64,000 bases of DNA from NCBI RefSeq assembly GCF_023151555.2, contig NZ_CP100426.1:248001-312000 (forward strand), given 5' to 3'. Position numbers and translations under genes: made by a program. The notes under the pieces are model-generated. The model made no database searches and had not been told where the DNA came from. It saw only the letters and a program-made list of their open reading frames with translations. Positions 34,068 through 43,911 of this stretch are shown here, piece by piece; the first letter of the stretch is position 1; every line of letters begins with the position of its first letter. Origin of the DNA: Photobacterium sp. CCB-ST2H9. Lineage in GTDB: Bacteria > Pseudomonadota > Gammaproteobacteria > Enterobacterales > Vibrionaceae.

Positions 34068-35045
34068 TTAAGCCTGGTAAATTTTGGCTTTCACCATGTT
34101 GCGATACTGTGCGGGGCTGAGGCTGAACTGCTTCTGGAAACGCTTGCTGAAATGATGTGCATCCCGGTATCCGACCTGTTCTGCCACATCCTGAAGGGAC
34201 AGGCCAAAGTCACGCAATAAGCTCTGTGCGGCTTCCATGCGGAGAGATTGCAGGTACTCATGGGGCGTCTGTCCTACCTGTGTTTTGAAACGCCGCTGGA
34301 AGGTTCTGAGCGGCAGTCCGCAATGCTCAGCGATGTCTTGGGCGGTGACCGGTTGCGCCAGGTTGCGTTTCAGCCAGTCCTGCGCGAGGGCAATGGATTC
34401 GTCGAACTGCACTTCGCCGCCAATTTGATAAAAGGGCTGCTGATCAGACTGGGAAATTTCATGGCCGAAGTGGGTTTCGACAGTTTTTGCAACCGACTGG
34501 CCAAAGTGTTCACGGATCAGGTACAAAATCAGCTCTGACTGCGAGTTAATACTGACCGTGCAATACAGACCGTTGGCGACGGTGATTGATGCCTGACGGT
34601 TCAGGGTGACAAGCGGATATCGTGCGGCAAACTGATCGTAGTAATACCAGTGGGTTGTCGCGACCTGATGATCCAGAAGTCCGGTTTCTGCCAGCCAGCA
34701 GACGCCGGTTCCGGTTGCGATGATTTTGGCGCCTTGCTTGTACTGTTGTGTCAGCCAGGGAATCAGCTCCGGACTTTGCCTGAGTACAGACAGCGGATTT
34801 CCCCAAATTGGAGGCAGAATGATGAAATCAAACTCGCCGGCACATGCTAAGGTCAAGTCGGGCTGGATACGCAGGCCTGATTTCAACTCAGGAGGGGACA
34901 GGCTCTTGGCGACAACTGAAATAGAAACAGGTTGTGATTTCTGGAGATGCCGGGGTCTTAATCCTGCCGCACTGGTGAGCATTTCGGCTGCAAGAGAAAT
35001 CCCTGTGATCAGCGCGCGGGGGTAAAGCACAAACGCAATTTTCAT
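34068..35045 (-). CDS. GlxA/FtrA-type AraC-family transcription regulator
   Basis: A 325-residue regulator with an N-terminal DJ-1/PfpI-like domain, including the 'GTGVCWLAETGLLD' nucleophile-elbow-like stretch (residues about 112-125), and a C-terminal AraC-type double helix-turn-helix ('VTAQDIAEHCGLPLRTFQRRFKTQVGQTPHEYLQSLRMEAAQSLLRD...LQDVAEQVGYRDAHHFSKRFQKQFSLSPAQYR'). It is divergent from fabY across about 200 bases, so it could regulate fabY, itself or a distant target. The inducer is unknown. Confidence 0.9.
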   Translation of the reverse strand: MKIAFVLYPRALITGISLAAEMLTSAAGLRPRHLQKSQPVSISVVAKSLSPPELKSGLRIQPDLTLACAGEFDFIILPPIWGNPLSVLRQSPELIPWLTQQYKQGAKIIATGTGVCWLAETGLLDHQVATTHWYYYDQFAARYPLVTLNRQASITVANGLYCTVSINSQSELILYLIREHFGQSVAKTVETHFGHEISQSDQQPFYQIGGEVQFDESIALAQDWLKRNLAQPVTAQDIAEHCGLPLRTFQRRFKTQVGQTPHEYLQSLRMEAAQSLLRDFGLSLQDVAEQVGYRDAHHFSKRFQKQFSLSPAQYRNMVKAKIYQA

Positions 35046-35199
35046 ATAGCGTATCGTTCCATTTGATGATGTGACTTGGGCTGTTTCTGCTGTACGGGAA
35101 CTGAATCACCAGGATCCGGCTCCCTGATTTTGGTCTGACCCGGCCAGAATGGCGTATATGTCAGTAATTATGGCGTAATTGCCTGATGTAATACTAGTG

Positions 35200-35226
35200 T
35201 AACTTGGTAATCTGACAGTCAAGTTA
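35200..35226. promoter_or_regulatory. Inverted repeat just upstream of fabY
   Basis: TAACTTG (35200-35206) and CAAGTTA (35220-35226) form perfect 7-bp arms separated by 13 bases, ending 21 bases before the fabY ATG. This is a likely operator overlapping the promoter or leader. Confidence 0.4.
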
Positions 35227-35247
35227 GTTATCAAGTAAGAATCAACA

Positions 35248-37092
35248 ATGAAATTACCTCTGATTGTCGGAATTGGCGGCATTAACGCCGCAGGTCGTAG
35301 TTCAGGTTTTCACAGTTATAAACGCATGCTGGCTGATATTCTGCCTGCAAGCGATATGCATTCGACCTGGCAGGATCTTGCTCATCGAATGGGATTAGCT
35401 GAAGGGGAAGTCACCGAATCCGTGATCGAAGCGATTCAAGCGGGCACCCTGATTCGCCGGATTGAAAGCTTCGACCCGGATCGTGTGTTACAGCAGTATA
35501 AAGCGGAGCTGTCTGCGGGCAGTGATCAAATTCGCTTCACACTCCGTAAGTCAAAATTGCCGGAGCATATCCCTGAAAACTGGCAACTGGAGGAATCAGG
35601 CAGCAAAGTCCATGTGACCGTGACCGGTGAACTGGATGCATTGCTGGCTGACTACAAACCTTTTCCTGTGAGCAGCGGGGGTAATATTCCCCGCGGTTTC
35701 GAACCCGGGAAGCTGTACAACTCACGCTTTCACCCGCGCGGTCTTCAACTGACGGTGTACGGTGCCTCAGATGCCCTGAATTCTCTGGGTGTGGACTGGG
35801 ATGAAGTGCTTAAGCATATCCGCCCTGACGAAATTTCAGTCTATGCGGGGAGTGGCCTGGCACAGATTGATGATCAGTCGCTGGCCGGAATGGTAGCTGC
35901 GCCGTTGACCGGTGGCCGGGTCAGTTCCAAGATGATGGCTCTGTCACTGGCAGAAATGCCGGCGGACTTCATCAATGGTTACGTCATTAACAGTGTCGGG
36001 ACCACGGGAACCAATATGGGCGCCTGCGCCACCTTCCTGTATAACCTGCGCCAGGGATTGCTGGACATTCAGAGCGGACAGGCAAAAGTTGCGATTGTTG
36101 GGAATGCCGAAGCACCGGTAGTCTCTGAAATTATGGAAGGTTTCCGCGTGATGGGCGCGCTGGCTCAGGATGAAGAGCTGCGTGCTTTGGATAACAGCGA
36201 CACTGTCGATAACCGCCGTGCCTGCCGTCCGTTCTCGGACAATGCTGGTTTTACGATGGCGGAATCGGCTCAGTTTGCCGTGCTGATGGATGAATCGCTG
36301 GCACTGGAACTGGGTGTGAATATTTACGGGACTGCCGCTGATGTCTTTATTAATGCTGACGGTAATAAGAAGTCGATTTCGGCGCCGGGTGTCGGTAACT
36401 ATGTGACCGTTGCCAAGGCTGCTGCACTGGCTCAGGCCATTCTTGGCCCGGACGGCGTGAAGAAAACCTTTGTCCAGGCGCACGGTACGGGCACACCGCA
36501 GAACCGCGTTACAGAAAGTCATATCCTGAATGAAGTTGCTAAAACTTTTGGGATTTCGAACTGGCCGGTGACTGCGATTAAATCTTATATCGGACATTCT
36601 ATGAGTGCGGCAGCAGGCGACCAGCTGATGGCGTCACTGGGTGTCTGGCAGTACGGCTGGATCCCGGGGATTAAGACCATTGATCACATTGCGGACGATG
36701 TTCACCAGTCGAACCTGAATATTCTAATGGATCATTACTTTGCCGGCACGGCTGGTGATGATATGCAGGGTGTGATTATTAACGCGAAGGGCTTTGGCGG
36801 AAACAATGCGTCAGCTCTGGTCTTGTCACCTCAGCAGACACTGTCGATGCTGGAGAAGAAATACGGTGAGGCCGCAATGGCGGAATATCTGAGCCGGAAT
36901 GAAAAAGTCCGTGATATCATCGCAGAACGTGATTTGCAGGCATGCCGGGGTGAAGAAGAAATTCGCTATTCCTTTGGTGAGTCTGTCATGGATGAATCTT
37001 CTGTCAGCCTGACTCAGGAATCCATCCGTTTGTCAGCGTTTGGGGAAGCGATTGTTTTACCGACCGTGAACCCTTACGCAGATTATCAGTAA
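35248..37092 (+). CDS. fabY: FabY-type beta-ketoacyl-ACP synthase
   Basis: A 614-residue thiolase-fold condensing enzyme matching FabY of Pseudomonas aeruginosa, which can start fatty acid synthesis from acetyl-CoA and malonyl-ACP. The catalytic Cys260 lies in GTNMGACATF, His412 in VQAHGTGTPQ and His450 in SYIGHSMSAAAG, giving the Cys-His-His triad of elongating-type ketosynthases. The extra N-terminal 170 residues and the C-terminal tail are family features. The ribosome site before ATG 35248 is weak (GTAAGA). It is monocistronic with its own terminator. Confidence 0.9.
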   Translation: MKLPLIVGIGGINAAGRSSGFHSYKRMLADILPASDMHSTWQDLAHRMGLAEGEVTESVIEAIQAGTLIRRIESFDPDRVLQQYKAELSAGSDQIRFTLRKSKLPEHIPENWQLEESGSKVHVTVTGELDALLADYKPFPVSSGGNIPRGFEPGKLYNSRFHPRGLQLTVYGASDALNSLGVDWDEVLKHIRPDEISVYAGSGLAQIDDQSLAGMVAAPLTGGRVSSKMMALSLAEMPADFINGYVINSVGTTGTNMGACATFLYNLRQGLLDIQSGQAKVAIVGNAEAPVVSEIMEGFRVMGALAQDEELRALDNSDTVDNRRACRPFSDNAGFTMAESAQFAVLMDESLALELGVNIYGTAADVFINADGNKKSISAPGVGNYVTVAKAAALAQAILGPDGVKKTFVQAHGTGTPQNRVTESHILNEVAKTFGISNWPVTAIKSYIGHSMSAAAGDQLMASLGVWQYGWIPGIKTIDHIADDVHQSNLNILMDHYFAGTAGDDMQGVIINAKGFGGNNASALVLSPQQTLSMLEKKYGEAAMAEYLSRNEKVRDIIAERDLQACRGEEEIRYSFGESVMDESSVSLTQESIRLSAFGEAIVLPTVNPYADYQ

Positions 37093-37114
37093 ATCAGTCT
37101 GATTTTGAATGAAG

Positions 37115-37143
37115 AACGGGCAGCTTCGGCTGCCCGTTTTTTT
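37115..37143 (+). terminator. Intrinsic terminator after fabY
   Basis: AACGGGCAGC-TTCG-GCTGCCCGTT is a perfect 10-bp stem with a stable tetraloop and seven Ts. The reverse face may also help end the convergent synthetase gene. Confidence 0.93.
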
Positions 37144-37159
37144 ACGTTATTTATCTGAC

Positions 37160-38854
37160 TTAATCTTCCCACTGAATCAGTTGCCCTTTCGGCCAATGAC
37201 TGCCTGTCTCGTGGTATTTTTTCTCCAACAGGTGTCGTTTAATTTTCAGTGTTGGCGTCAGGATGCCGTTTTCAATGCTCCATGGTTCTTTGATCATCAG
37301 AACCCCTTTAATTTTCGCGTGGGACTCCAACTCTTTGTTGATGGCTTCAATGGCGTGCGTCACCCTGCGGGCATAGCGTTCCCGGTCAAAGTGCGGATAG
37401 TCATGAGGAACTGCCAGCAGAATCGGTGCTGGCATGCCTGAGCCGACAATACACATCATTTCAATACCGCTTAGTTCAAACAGACGCTTTTCAATTGGGA
37501 CAGGGCAGACGAATTTCCCTTTGGCTGTTTTAAAGTTATCTTTTTTACGGCCCTGGATGGTCAGGTAGCCTTCTTCATCCAGACTGCCCAGATCGCCAGT
37601 ATGCAGCCAGCCTTCGTGATTGAAGCTTTCTTTGGTCGCGATGTCGTTTTTGTAGTAGCCGGAAAACAGCCCTTTACTGCGCACCAGAATTTCATCATCT
37701 TCGGCGATTTTGATTTCAACGCCCGGACCGGCGTTGCCGACGGTGCCTATTTTGTCGCTGCGGAAAGGCATGTTGAGGGTGCCGTAAGCGAAGTTTTCTG
37801 TCATCCCCCAGGCTTCGGTAATGTTCAGACCAATCTGTTCATACCAGCGCAGTAACGCAGGGGAGACCGGGGCAGACCCACAACCGAGCACCCGGGCTTC
37901 GTTCAGACCCAGTCCATCTGCCAGCTTGCGTTTGATCAGGCCGGAGACAAACGGAATTTTCAGCAGCAGGTTCAGCCGGGCCTGAGGCAGTTTATCCAGA
38001 ATACGCTGCTGGAATAAGGTCCAGAGACGCGGTACGGAAATAAACAGCGTCGGGCGATGCATTTTGACATCTTCAATGAAGGTATCGAGTGATTCCGGGA
38101 AAGCCACCTGAACCCCGGCCATCATGGACGTCCCCAGGATGTAAACCCGTTCAGTAATGTGTGCCAGCGGCAGGTAGGAGAACAAACGTTCGTTCTCAAT
38201 AATACCGATATGTTCAATCAGGTTCTGGGCAGAAAAGGCAAAGCCGCCGTAGGACAGCATTGCGCCTTTCGGTAAGCCGGAGGTGCCGGATGTATAGACC
38301 AGAGACATCATATCGTCATCCTGATGGGACGGACGCTCTTCAAATGGTGTATGCGCCTTGATCAGCGTATTCACCTCATGCTGACATTCCGGGACATCCG
38401 GATAGGGAAAACTGACGGTTGTGATGTCTGGCAGTCGGCTGGTGACGGCATTGATGGCACGGTTATTATCCAGTTTGCCGATAAAGACCAGTTTGGATTC
38501 ACTGTGTGTTAGACAATGCTCAATGGTTTCTTCTCCGGCGGTTGGGAAAATTGGCACACTGACATAACTACCCAGCATTAAGGCCAGATCGCAGATATAC
38601 CATTCAGCACAGTTTTTAGAGATTAAACCGATTTTGTCACCAGGCTGAAGGCCCATCGCCCGGAGGGCACTGACCAGGCGCAAGGCTTGATCGGCGACAT
38701 CTGCATAAGTGAAATCGGAAAACTGACGGTTGATGATCTGACGGAGAAAAACTTCATTCGGGCGTTCTTCAGCCCATTGCAATACACGTTCATGTGGCAG
38801 CGCCTGCATCTTGAGCGATTCCCTTGAAGAATTTGGCTGTAAAGGCAAAGTCAT
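37160..38854 (-). CDS. Long-chain fatty acyl-CoA synthetase (AMP-forming)
   Basis: A 564-residue ANL-superfamily adenylating enzyme. The P-loop-like motif is 'LVYTSGTSGLPKGAML' (near residue 175), the AMP-binding motif 'ITEAWGMTE', and the hinge motif 'GWLHTGDLGSLDEEGYLTIQGRKKD'. The long insertion and 'FSYLPLAHITERV' place it with FadD15/FAA-type long-chain synthetases rather than E. coli FadD. It should activate fatty acids at the inner membrane for degradation or phospholipid synthesis. AAGGA precedes the ATG. It converges on fabY. Confidence 0.9.
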   Translation of the reverse strand: MTLPLQPNSSRESLKMQALPHERVLQWAEERPNEVFLRQIINRQFSDFTYADVADQALRLVSALRAMGLQPGDKIGLISKNCAEWYICDLALMLGSYVSVPIFPTAGEETIEHCLTHSESKLVFIGKLDNNRAINAVTSRLPDITTVSFPYPDVPECQHEVNTLIKAHTPFEERPSHQDDDMMSLVYTSGTSGLPKGAMLSYGGFAFSAQNLIEHIGIIENERLFSYLPLAHITERVYILGTSMMAGVQVAFPESLDTFIEDVKMHRPTLFISVPRLWTLFQQRILDKLPQARLNLLLKIPFVSGLIKRKLADGLGLNEARVLGCGSAPVSPALLRWYEQIGLNITEAWGMTENFAYGTLNMPFRSDKIGTVGNAGPGVEIKIAEDDEILVRSKGLFSGYYKNDIATKESFNHEGWLHTGDLGSLDEEGYLTIQGRKKDNFKTAKGKFVCPVPIEKRLFELSGIEMMCIVGSGMPAPILLAVPHDYPHFDRERYARRVTHAIEAINKELESHAKIKGVLMIKEPWSIENGILTPTLKIKRHLLEKKYHETGSHWPKGQLIQWED

Positions 38855-39020
38855 GATTCCATTCCTTGGTTGTTATTATCTTGTTAAATTATTAAAAGCG
38901 GCTTTCTTAGAACCGTCAAGAGCCCACTGTAGTGATTTTGAGGTAAAAATCTCAGTCAGCGCTCAAAACATGAGCTTAACTTATTGATCTTTTTGTGTTG
39001 ATTGCGACGGGGACAACATT

Positions 39021-39049
39021 GAAACAGCCCTGACACAGGTCAGAGCTGT
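39021..39049 (-). terminator. Probable intrinsic terminator of creA
   Basis: On the reverse strand ACAGCTCTGAC-CTGT-GTCAGGGCTGT (one mismatched pair) is followed by TTTC. It lies 24 bases after the creA stop. Confidence 0.6.
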
Positions 39050-39072
39050 TCGGTGAATATTGTTACAAGGGT

Positions 39073-39555
39073 TTACTGCAGAGCGGGTGTTACGGGGGCC
39101 TGGTAAGCTTTGGTGCCCCAGAGCGGAACTGTAGACAGGCTGTGTTTGTAGCTGCCTGACGTTTCTTTGGTTGAATAGGACAGATACATCAGAGTCTGGC
39201 TTTCCGGATCATAGATCCGTCTGATCTTCATGGTTTTGAAGAAAACACTTTTCGATTTCTTGAAAACCACGTCACCCGCTTTTGATTTATCGATAGCGGC
39301 GATCATTTCCGGAGTAATTTCGCCGGTCTGGCGGCAGGAAATGGAGGAGTCACTCGGATCTGAAAAATCCAGGTCGGCTTCAATACTGGCAATGTGGCAG
39401 GTGACACCTGGGATTAAGGGATCACTGAGTACATTGAGTTTGATGTCCTTCGTGGTAAATACGCCAAGACTGACATCGCCGACTTCGTTGTCTGAACAGC
39501 CCGCCAGTAAAGATGCTCCCGCGAGCATCGCGGAAAAGAGCAGTGCGCGTTTCAT
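39073..39555 (-). CDS. creA: CreA family protein (lipoprotein)
   Basis: A 160-residue protein matching CreA: 'EVGDVSLGVFTTKDIKLNVLSDPLIPGVTCHIASIEADLDFSDPSDSSISCRQTGEI' and 'KSVFFKTMKIRRIYD' are family signatures. Here the signal ends in SLLAGCSD, a lipobox, so it is probably a lipoprotein. CreA is a conserved periplasmic protein of unknown molecular role. GGAGA precedes the start. The creB/creC/creD genes are not adjacent. Confidence 0.93.
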   Translation of the reverse strand: MKRALLFSAMLAGASLLAGCSDNEVGDVSLGVFTTKDIKLNVLSDPLIPGVTCHIASIEADLDFSDPSDSSISCRQTGEITPEMIAAIDKSKAGDVVFKKSKSVFFKTMKIRRIYDPESQTLMYLSYSTKETSGSYKHSLSTVPLWGTKAYQAPVTPALQ

Positions 39556-39665
39556 TCAAGGTCTCCATGATGGGTAATAAGAACACCACAGCATAACCGG
39601 AAAATGTCACTTTTGCCTGACTGGCTATCAAAAATTTGTCTGAATGTTTCTTGAATAGCAAGCGC

Positions 39666-40106
39666 TTATCTTCGGGTGCCAGTGAGATTGGTCATGAACG
39701 TTTGCATCAGCGACCAGGAAATCACACCGCCCAGCACGACGCCTGTCAGGTTTGCAATCGCGTCTGAGACAGAACTTTCCCTTCCGGGCTGGACCATACT
39801 CTGAATCGTTTCCAGAAAACTGCCGTAAAGAACCAGCAGCAAGAGCATATAGCTGTATCGCCTCAGGTGTTTGCTGATCAGCAGTGCATAACCGGCAAAG
39901 AGGCCGTAACACATGGCATGCAGAATGAAATCCAGATGAGCGATCCCATAGCTTTTCAGGTCCGTCAGCGCGCCTTTTTCTGCCGGAGGCATCAGGGTCA
40001 GCCAGGTAATCAGGAATCCGTGTCCCCAAAAGAGGGCCAGTGCGAAAAACTGTAATTTCCGTATTTTTATCTCTTGATAGAGAAGATTCGTTTGGGTCCG
40101 TTGCAC
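39666..40106 (-). CDS. VanZ-like membrane protein
   Basis: A 146-residue protein with four membrane helices and the VanZ-like pattern 'LDFILHAMCYGLFAGYALL...GSFLETIQSMVQPGRESSVSDAIANLTGVVLGG'. The start is a GTG at 40106 preceded by GAAGAAGA; no internal ATG keeps the first helix. VanZ-like genes often accompany exosortase/EPS loci, and this one lies on the edge of the XrtA region. Its role is not known. Confidence 0.8.
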   Translation of the reverse strand: MQRTQTNLLYQEIKIRKLQFFALALFWGHGFLITWLTLMPPAEKGALTDLKSYGIAHLDFILHAMCYGLFAGYALLISKHLRRYSYMLLLLVLYGSFLETIQSMVQPGRESSVSDAIANLTGVVLGGVISWSLMQTFMTNLTGTRR

Positions 40107-40122
40107 AGGTCTTCTTCCCGAT

Positions 40123-40902
40123 TTAAGGCTGAGTTGCCAGCAGTTGGCTCAGATGGCGTACCGGCACAGCATAGGTTATGGCACTGGGATGAGTCAGTGC
40201 GTTTTCTTTGCTGTTTTGGACCAGTACTTTATTGATAATGGCGATTACCTCGCCATTATCCTGACTGTACACCGGACTGCCGCTGTTGCCGGGATAGGCC
40301 GTCGCATCCAGCTGGTAGACAAAAAACGGGTTTTTCAGGTGATTGAGCCGGGAGACAGACAGTTCTTTCGCCGTGCGGGCTGGAATGGCAATTGGAGTAA
40401 TACTGGAAACCATGCCCCGGTGTGTCACCGGATAAAGTCCCAGAATTGCGCCGATGGGAAAACCGGTAAAGCTGTACATTTCGCCTTCCCTGACCTGACG
40501 GGCAGAGAGCCTGAGTGGCGGAAGCGGCGGGCCACTGATTCTGAGGAGGGCCAGGTCATGTTCTGTATCCCGTGCGACCAAATGCGCAGGGCGGATGTCT
40601 GGCGTATTTCCGGTCCCGACAAATACGACAAATGCTGTATTTTTGTTCGCGGCGATTGTGGCAGGAACAACATGATTGTTGGTGGCAATCAGCGAGCCAT
40701 CTCCGATTGCAAATCCGGTCCCGGTTAAACTGGCACGCGGGGTGGCCAGTTTCTGATAAGTGCCCACACCGACGATCGAAGGCTTAATCTGACTGATGAC
40801 CTCAGGCAATGCCGCCAGAGCGGGAAATGAGAATGTCAGCAAGAGATAAACTCCGAACATCCGGAAAAAGAATGAGCCGGTTGTTTTGACAGGAAAAACC
40901 AT
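40123..40902 (-). CDS. Trypsin-like serine protease, secreted
   Basis: A 259-residue protein with a signal peptide (MFGVYLLLTFSFPALAALP) and a trypsin-like fold of the S1C/DegP-like kind without a PDZ domain. The triad is visible: His in ATNNHVV, Asp in TEHDLALL, and Ser in YPGNSGSPVY. It should act in the periplasm or outside the cell. It precedes the VanZ gene on the same strand (16-base gap) and follows prsT by 67 bases, so it may belong to the polysaccharide locus. Confidence 0.85.
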   Translation of the reverse strand: MVFPVKTTGSFFFRMFGVYLLLTFSFPALAALPEVISQIKPSIVGVGTYQKLATPRASLTGTGFAIGDGSLIATNNHVVPATIAANKNTAFVVFVGTGNTPDIRPAHLVARDTEHDLALLRISGPPLPPLRLSARQVREGEMYSFTGFPIGAILGLYPVTHRGMVSSITPIAIPARTAKELSVSRLNHLKNPFFVYQLDATAYPGNSGSPVYSQDNGEVIAIINKVLVQNSKENALTHPSAITYAVPVRHLSQLLATQP

Positions 40903-40969
40903 CGTCTTTCATCCTAATTTTCTGGTGGCACTTTGTTAACCCACCCCGTGTCGCCGGGGCGGCAGGAGA

Positions 40970-43735
40970 CTACAGGTTGATCTGCGCTTCCAATTTACGT
41001 TTGAGCTGCAGCAGTTCCGGATCGGTTGTGTTCACGCGGCTCAGAACATCTCTCGCGTTCCCTGCTTGATGATTGGCAAGCAGACTTTCGGCATAGTGCA
41101 ATGCAACTTCCGGGTTGTTCTGCACTTGTCTGTAGGCTTTTTCGAGCATTGGCAAAGAGTTGGCGGCCTGACCGGATTTCAGCAAACAGTACCCGTACGT
41201 ATCCTGAATTTGGGGGTGTCCCTTCGCCAGCTCATGGGCTTTGGATGCGTTGTCACAGGCTTGTTTGTAGTCTTTTTTGGACAGGTACAGCCAGGCCAGA
41301 TTGTTCAGCGCCAGCACATTATTGGGATCTGTTTCCAGCAGCGTGCGGTACAGCTTCATAGCTTTATCTGGCTGATGTTTTGTCTGAAGCTGCGCCAGGG
41401 TCAGCCGGAGTGGTGCTGCTTTTTCGCCATGTTCCCTGAGAACGGACTCAATAAAAGCCGCCGCTTTTTCTGACTCATGATTCATGGCATATGCCCCGGC
41501 AACGTCGTTTGCACTCTGGATGCCCGGGTAAGCTTCATAGCGTTTCAACTGCCATGCCGTGGCTTCCGGATATTGCTGGCGCTGGAGATAATTTAAGGCC
41601 TGTAGGTGCATGAAGTACTGCTGCTTTTTGACAGATTCAGGCATGTTGCCCAGAGTTTTCTGGCTGGCATCCAGTTCACCCAGCCTGAGTTGCAGTCCGG
41701 CTTTCATCAGGGAAAACAGCGGGGTCTGACTAAATTGCTCTTCTGCTTTTTCAGCGAGCGTCAGTCCTTCCGTTACCTTATTGTTCATTTCTTTGATCTG
41801 AATATTCCGAAGATAAGCCTGCTGATTGAGAACATCCATTTCCAGCCATTTGCTGTAAGCGGTTTCGGCTTCGCGGTAGTGTTTCTGTGAGAAATAAATA
41901 TCACCAAGTAATTGCCAGCTTTGAATCGTTTGCTGGTGGGGGGGCAACTCCCTGATATAGGCGATGGCTTTCTCCGGTTGCTGTCGCAAGATGTAGCCAC
42001 GGGCCAGATCCAGTTTCAGCGATGGATTGTCCGGACGGACTTTCACCTGAGTCGCAACGATATCAAAGGCCTGCTGGATGTTACCGCTGAATTGAGCGTA
42101 CCGGTAAAGTGAGCGGGTAGTCAGTGCGTGCCCCGGTTTGTTTTCATAGGCTTGACGCGCGAAATCAAAGGCTTTGTCAGTGTCACCGTCTAAGGCGGCG
42201 ATCTGTGCCAGTCCGAGCTTCGCCTGAATATTGTCCGGATCTTGACTGAGTATTTTACGGTAGATGATTTTTGCCTCAGTCGGTTTGTTTTCAATCAGCA
42301 GCACGAAGGCTTTCAGCATGTTGGCGGCATTGTCATCCGGGTCCCGGGTCAGCCATTCGTCTGCGACTTCATGTAACTGTTCGTACTTTCCCTGTTTCAT
42401 GTAGTAGTAAGCCAGTCCCAGAGTGGCCTCAGGCATATCCGGATTGCTGTTCAGAATTTCTTGCAGAGTTTCAATGCCGGTGGCGTCATGACTCGCCAAC
42501 TGCAGCAGACCCAACCGAAGCTGATTGTCGGGTGAAGAAGCGGCCGACGCTTGTTCTGCCAGCGAAAGTGCAAAATCTTGGCGTCCGACTTTGGCAAATT
42601 CCAGACTCATACTGGAAATGAACTGACTGTCTTCCAGATTCGTGGCATCAAAACCGCGCATGGTTTGCATGGCGCCTTCAATATTCCCGAGCTTCAGCTG
42701 GCTGGCAGCGTAAAGGCGTTTCACCATGTTGTCGGTCATGACAGGCATGATTTTTTCCAGACGCTCACTGGCGAGCGCATAGTTCCCCTGATGATAGGCA
42801 ACGACGCCAGAGATCAGATAAGTGGTGATGTTGCGTGAGCCATTTCGAATGGCCAGATCGGCATGCACCTTCGCTTCATCCTGCTCACCTCTGGCATAAA
42901 GAATGGTGGCTTTCAGTTCATTGGTGAGTGCGTGACCGCTGAAAGCAGCTAGTAAGGCATCGACGTACTTTTCGGCTTCATTGAGCTGTCTGGTTTTAAC
43001 CAGAGCCTGAGCCAGAAACAGGGTGTATTGCAGGGCTTTGGGCGAACTCTGTACAGCTTGGCGATAACTGCTGGCAGCGGCCTGATCCTGATTTAATCTG
43101 GTTTCGAGATGACCTTTCAGTATCCATGCCTCACTGCTGTCCGGATAAGCCTGAACAATGGCTTCGACTTCTTTGAGTGCTTTTTCTGTATGGTCCCGGG
43201 AAGCCTCAAGACTGGCTTTGGCAAGACGGGTATAGAGCGTTGTCTGCCCTGTGCGCTGGGCCTGAAGGAAAGCATTCTGGGAACTCTCCTGGTCGTTATC
43301 CCGCAGCAAGGCCAGCGATTTCATTGCATAAAGGTCTGCGAGGACTTCGGGCTGATGACTCTGCGGCTGTTCCGCCAGATCGGCGATTTCTGCGGATTTC
43401 TTTTGTCCCAGATAAGCATGGGCCAGAAGCGGTTCCACTTCATCTTTGTTCTGGGTACCACGCAAGGCTTTATATAATTCTTTTTCGGCACCGGCAAAGT
43501 CACCTTGCCGCAAATACAGTTTACCCAGCATCAGGCGGGCCTGATCCGCATCCGGGTGTTCCTGGATAGCGTTTTTTAGCTCGATGATGGCAGCGCTTTC
43601 TTCATTTTGACTGAGATAAGTGTTCGCTTTAGCTATGTATTCTTCAATCGATTGTTCACCGCAGGCAGTGAGTGTTGCGGCGAGCAGTCCGGCAAGTGTC
43701 AGCGCATGCAGTGAAGTACGAGGTAACTTAGCCAT
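40970..43735 (-). CDS. prsT: PrsT, XrtA/PEP-CTERM system TPR lipoprotein
   Basis: A protein of about 921 residues. The signal ends in LAATLTACGEQS, a lipobox, so it should be an outer-membrane or periplasmic lipoprotein. Almost the whole mature protein is tetratricopeptide repeats, about twenty, starting 'YIAKANTYLSQNEESAAIIELKNAIQEHPDADQARLMLGKLYLRQGDFAGAEKELYKAL'. This start is diagnostic for the PEP-CTERM-associated PrsT family. It probably scaffolds polysaccharide export or assembly. ATG 43735 follows GGGATG closely. It is divergent from the GNAT-like gene. Confidence 0.93.
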   Translation of the reverse strand: MAKLPRTSLHALTLAGLLAATLTACGEQSIEEYIAKANTYLSQNEESAAIIELKNAIQEHPDADQARLMLGKLYLRQGDFAGAEKELYKALRGTQNKDEVEPLLAHAYLGQKKSAEIADLAEQPQSHQPEVLADLYAMKSLALLRDNDQESSQNAFLQAQRTGQTTLYTRLAKASLEASRDHTEKALKEVEAIVQAYPDSSEAWILKGHLETRLNQDQAAASSYRQAVQSSPKALQYTLFLAQALVKTRQLNEAEKYVDALLAAFSGHALTNELKATILYARGEQDEAKVHADLAIRNGSRNITTYLISGVVAYHQGNYALASERLEKIMPVMTDNMVKRLYAASQLKLGNIEGAMQTMRGFDATNLEDSQFISSMSLEFAKVGRQDFALSLAEQASAASSPDNQLRLGLLQLASHDATGIETLQEILNSNPDMPEATLGLAYYYMKQGKYEQLHEVADEWLTRDPDDNAANMLKAFVLLIENKPTEAKIIYRKILSQDPDNIQAKLGLAQIAALDGDTDKAFDFARQAYENKPGHALTTRSLYRYAQFSGNIQQAFDIVATQVKVRPDNPSLKLDLARGYILRQQPEKAIAYIRELPPHQQTIQSWQLLGDIYFSQKHYREAETAYSKWLEMDVLNQQAYLRNIQIKEMNNKVTEGLTLAEKAEEQFSQTPLFSLMKAGLQLRLGELDASQKTLGNMPESVKKQQYFMHLQALNYLQRQQYPEATAWQLKRYEAYPGIQSANDVAGAYAMNHESEKAAAFIESVLREHGEKAAPLRLTLAQLQTKHQPDKAMKLYRTLLETDPNNVLALNNLAWLYLSKKDYKQACDNASKAHELAKGHPQIQDTYGYCLLKSGQAANSLPMLEKAYRQVQNNPEVALHYAESLLANHQAGNARDVLSRVNTTDPELLQLKRKLEAQINL

Positions 43736-43911
43736 AAGCATCCCTGTCGAATTTTTTGGGTGTGGACTTTTTTATGATAGTCATTCTTTTGACACCGGGC
43801 GGGATTGGCTGTGTAAAAAACAGACGGCTCAAAAATATCTCAGAAAAGTCAGAAGCTTTGGGTTTGCTATGATTGAGACAACTGAGCTCAGAGAATGTCG
43901 GAAAGCAGCGG

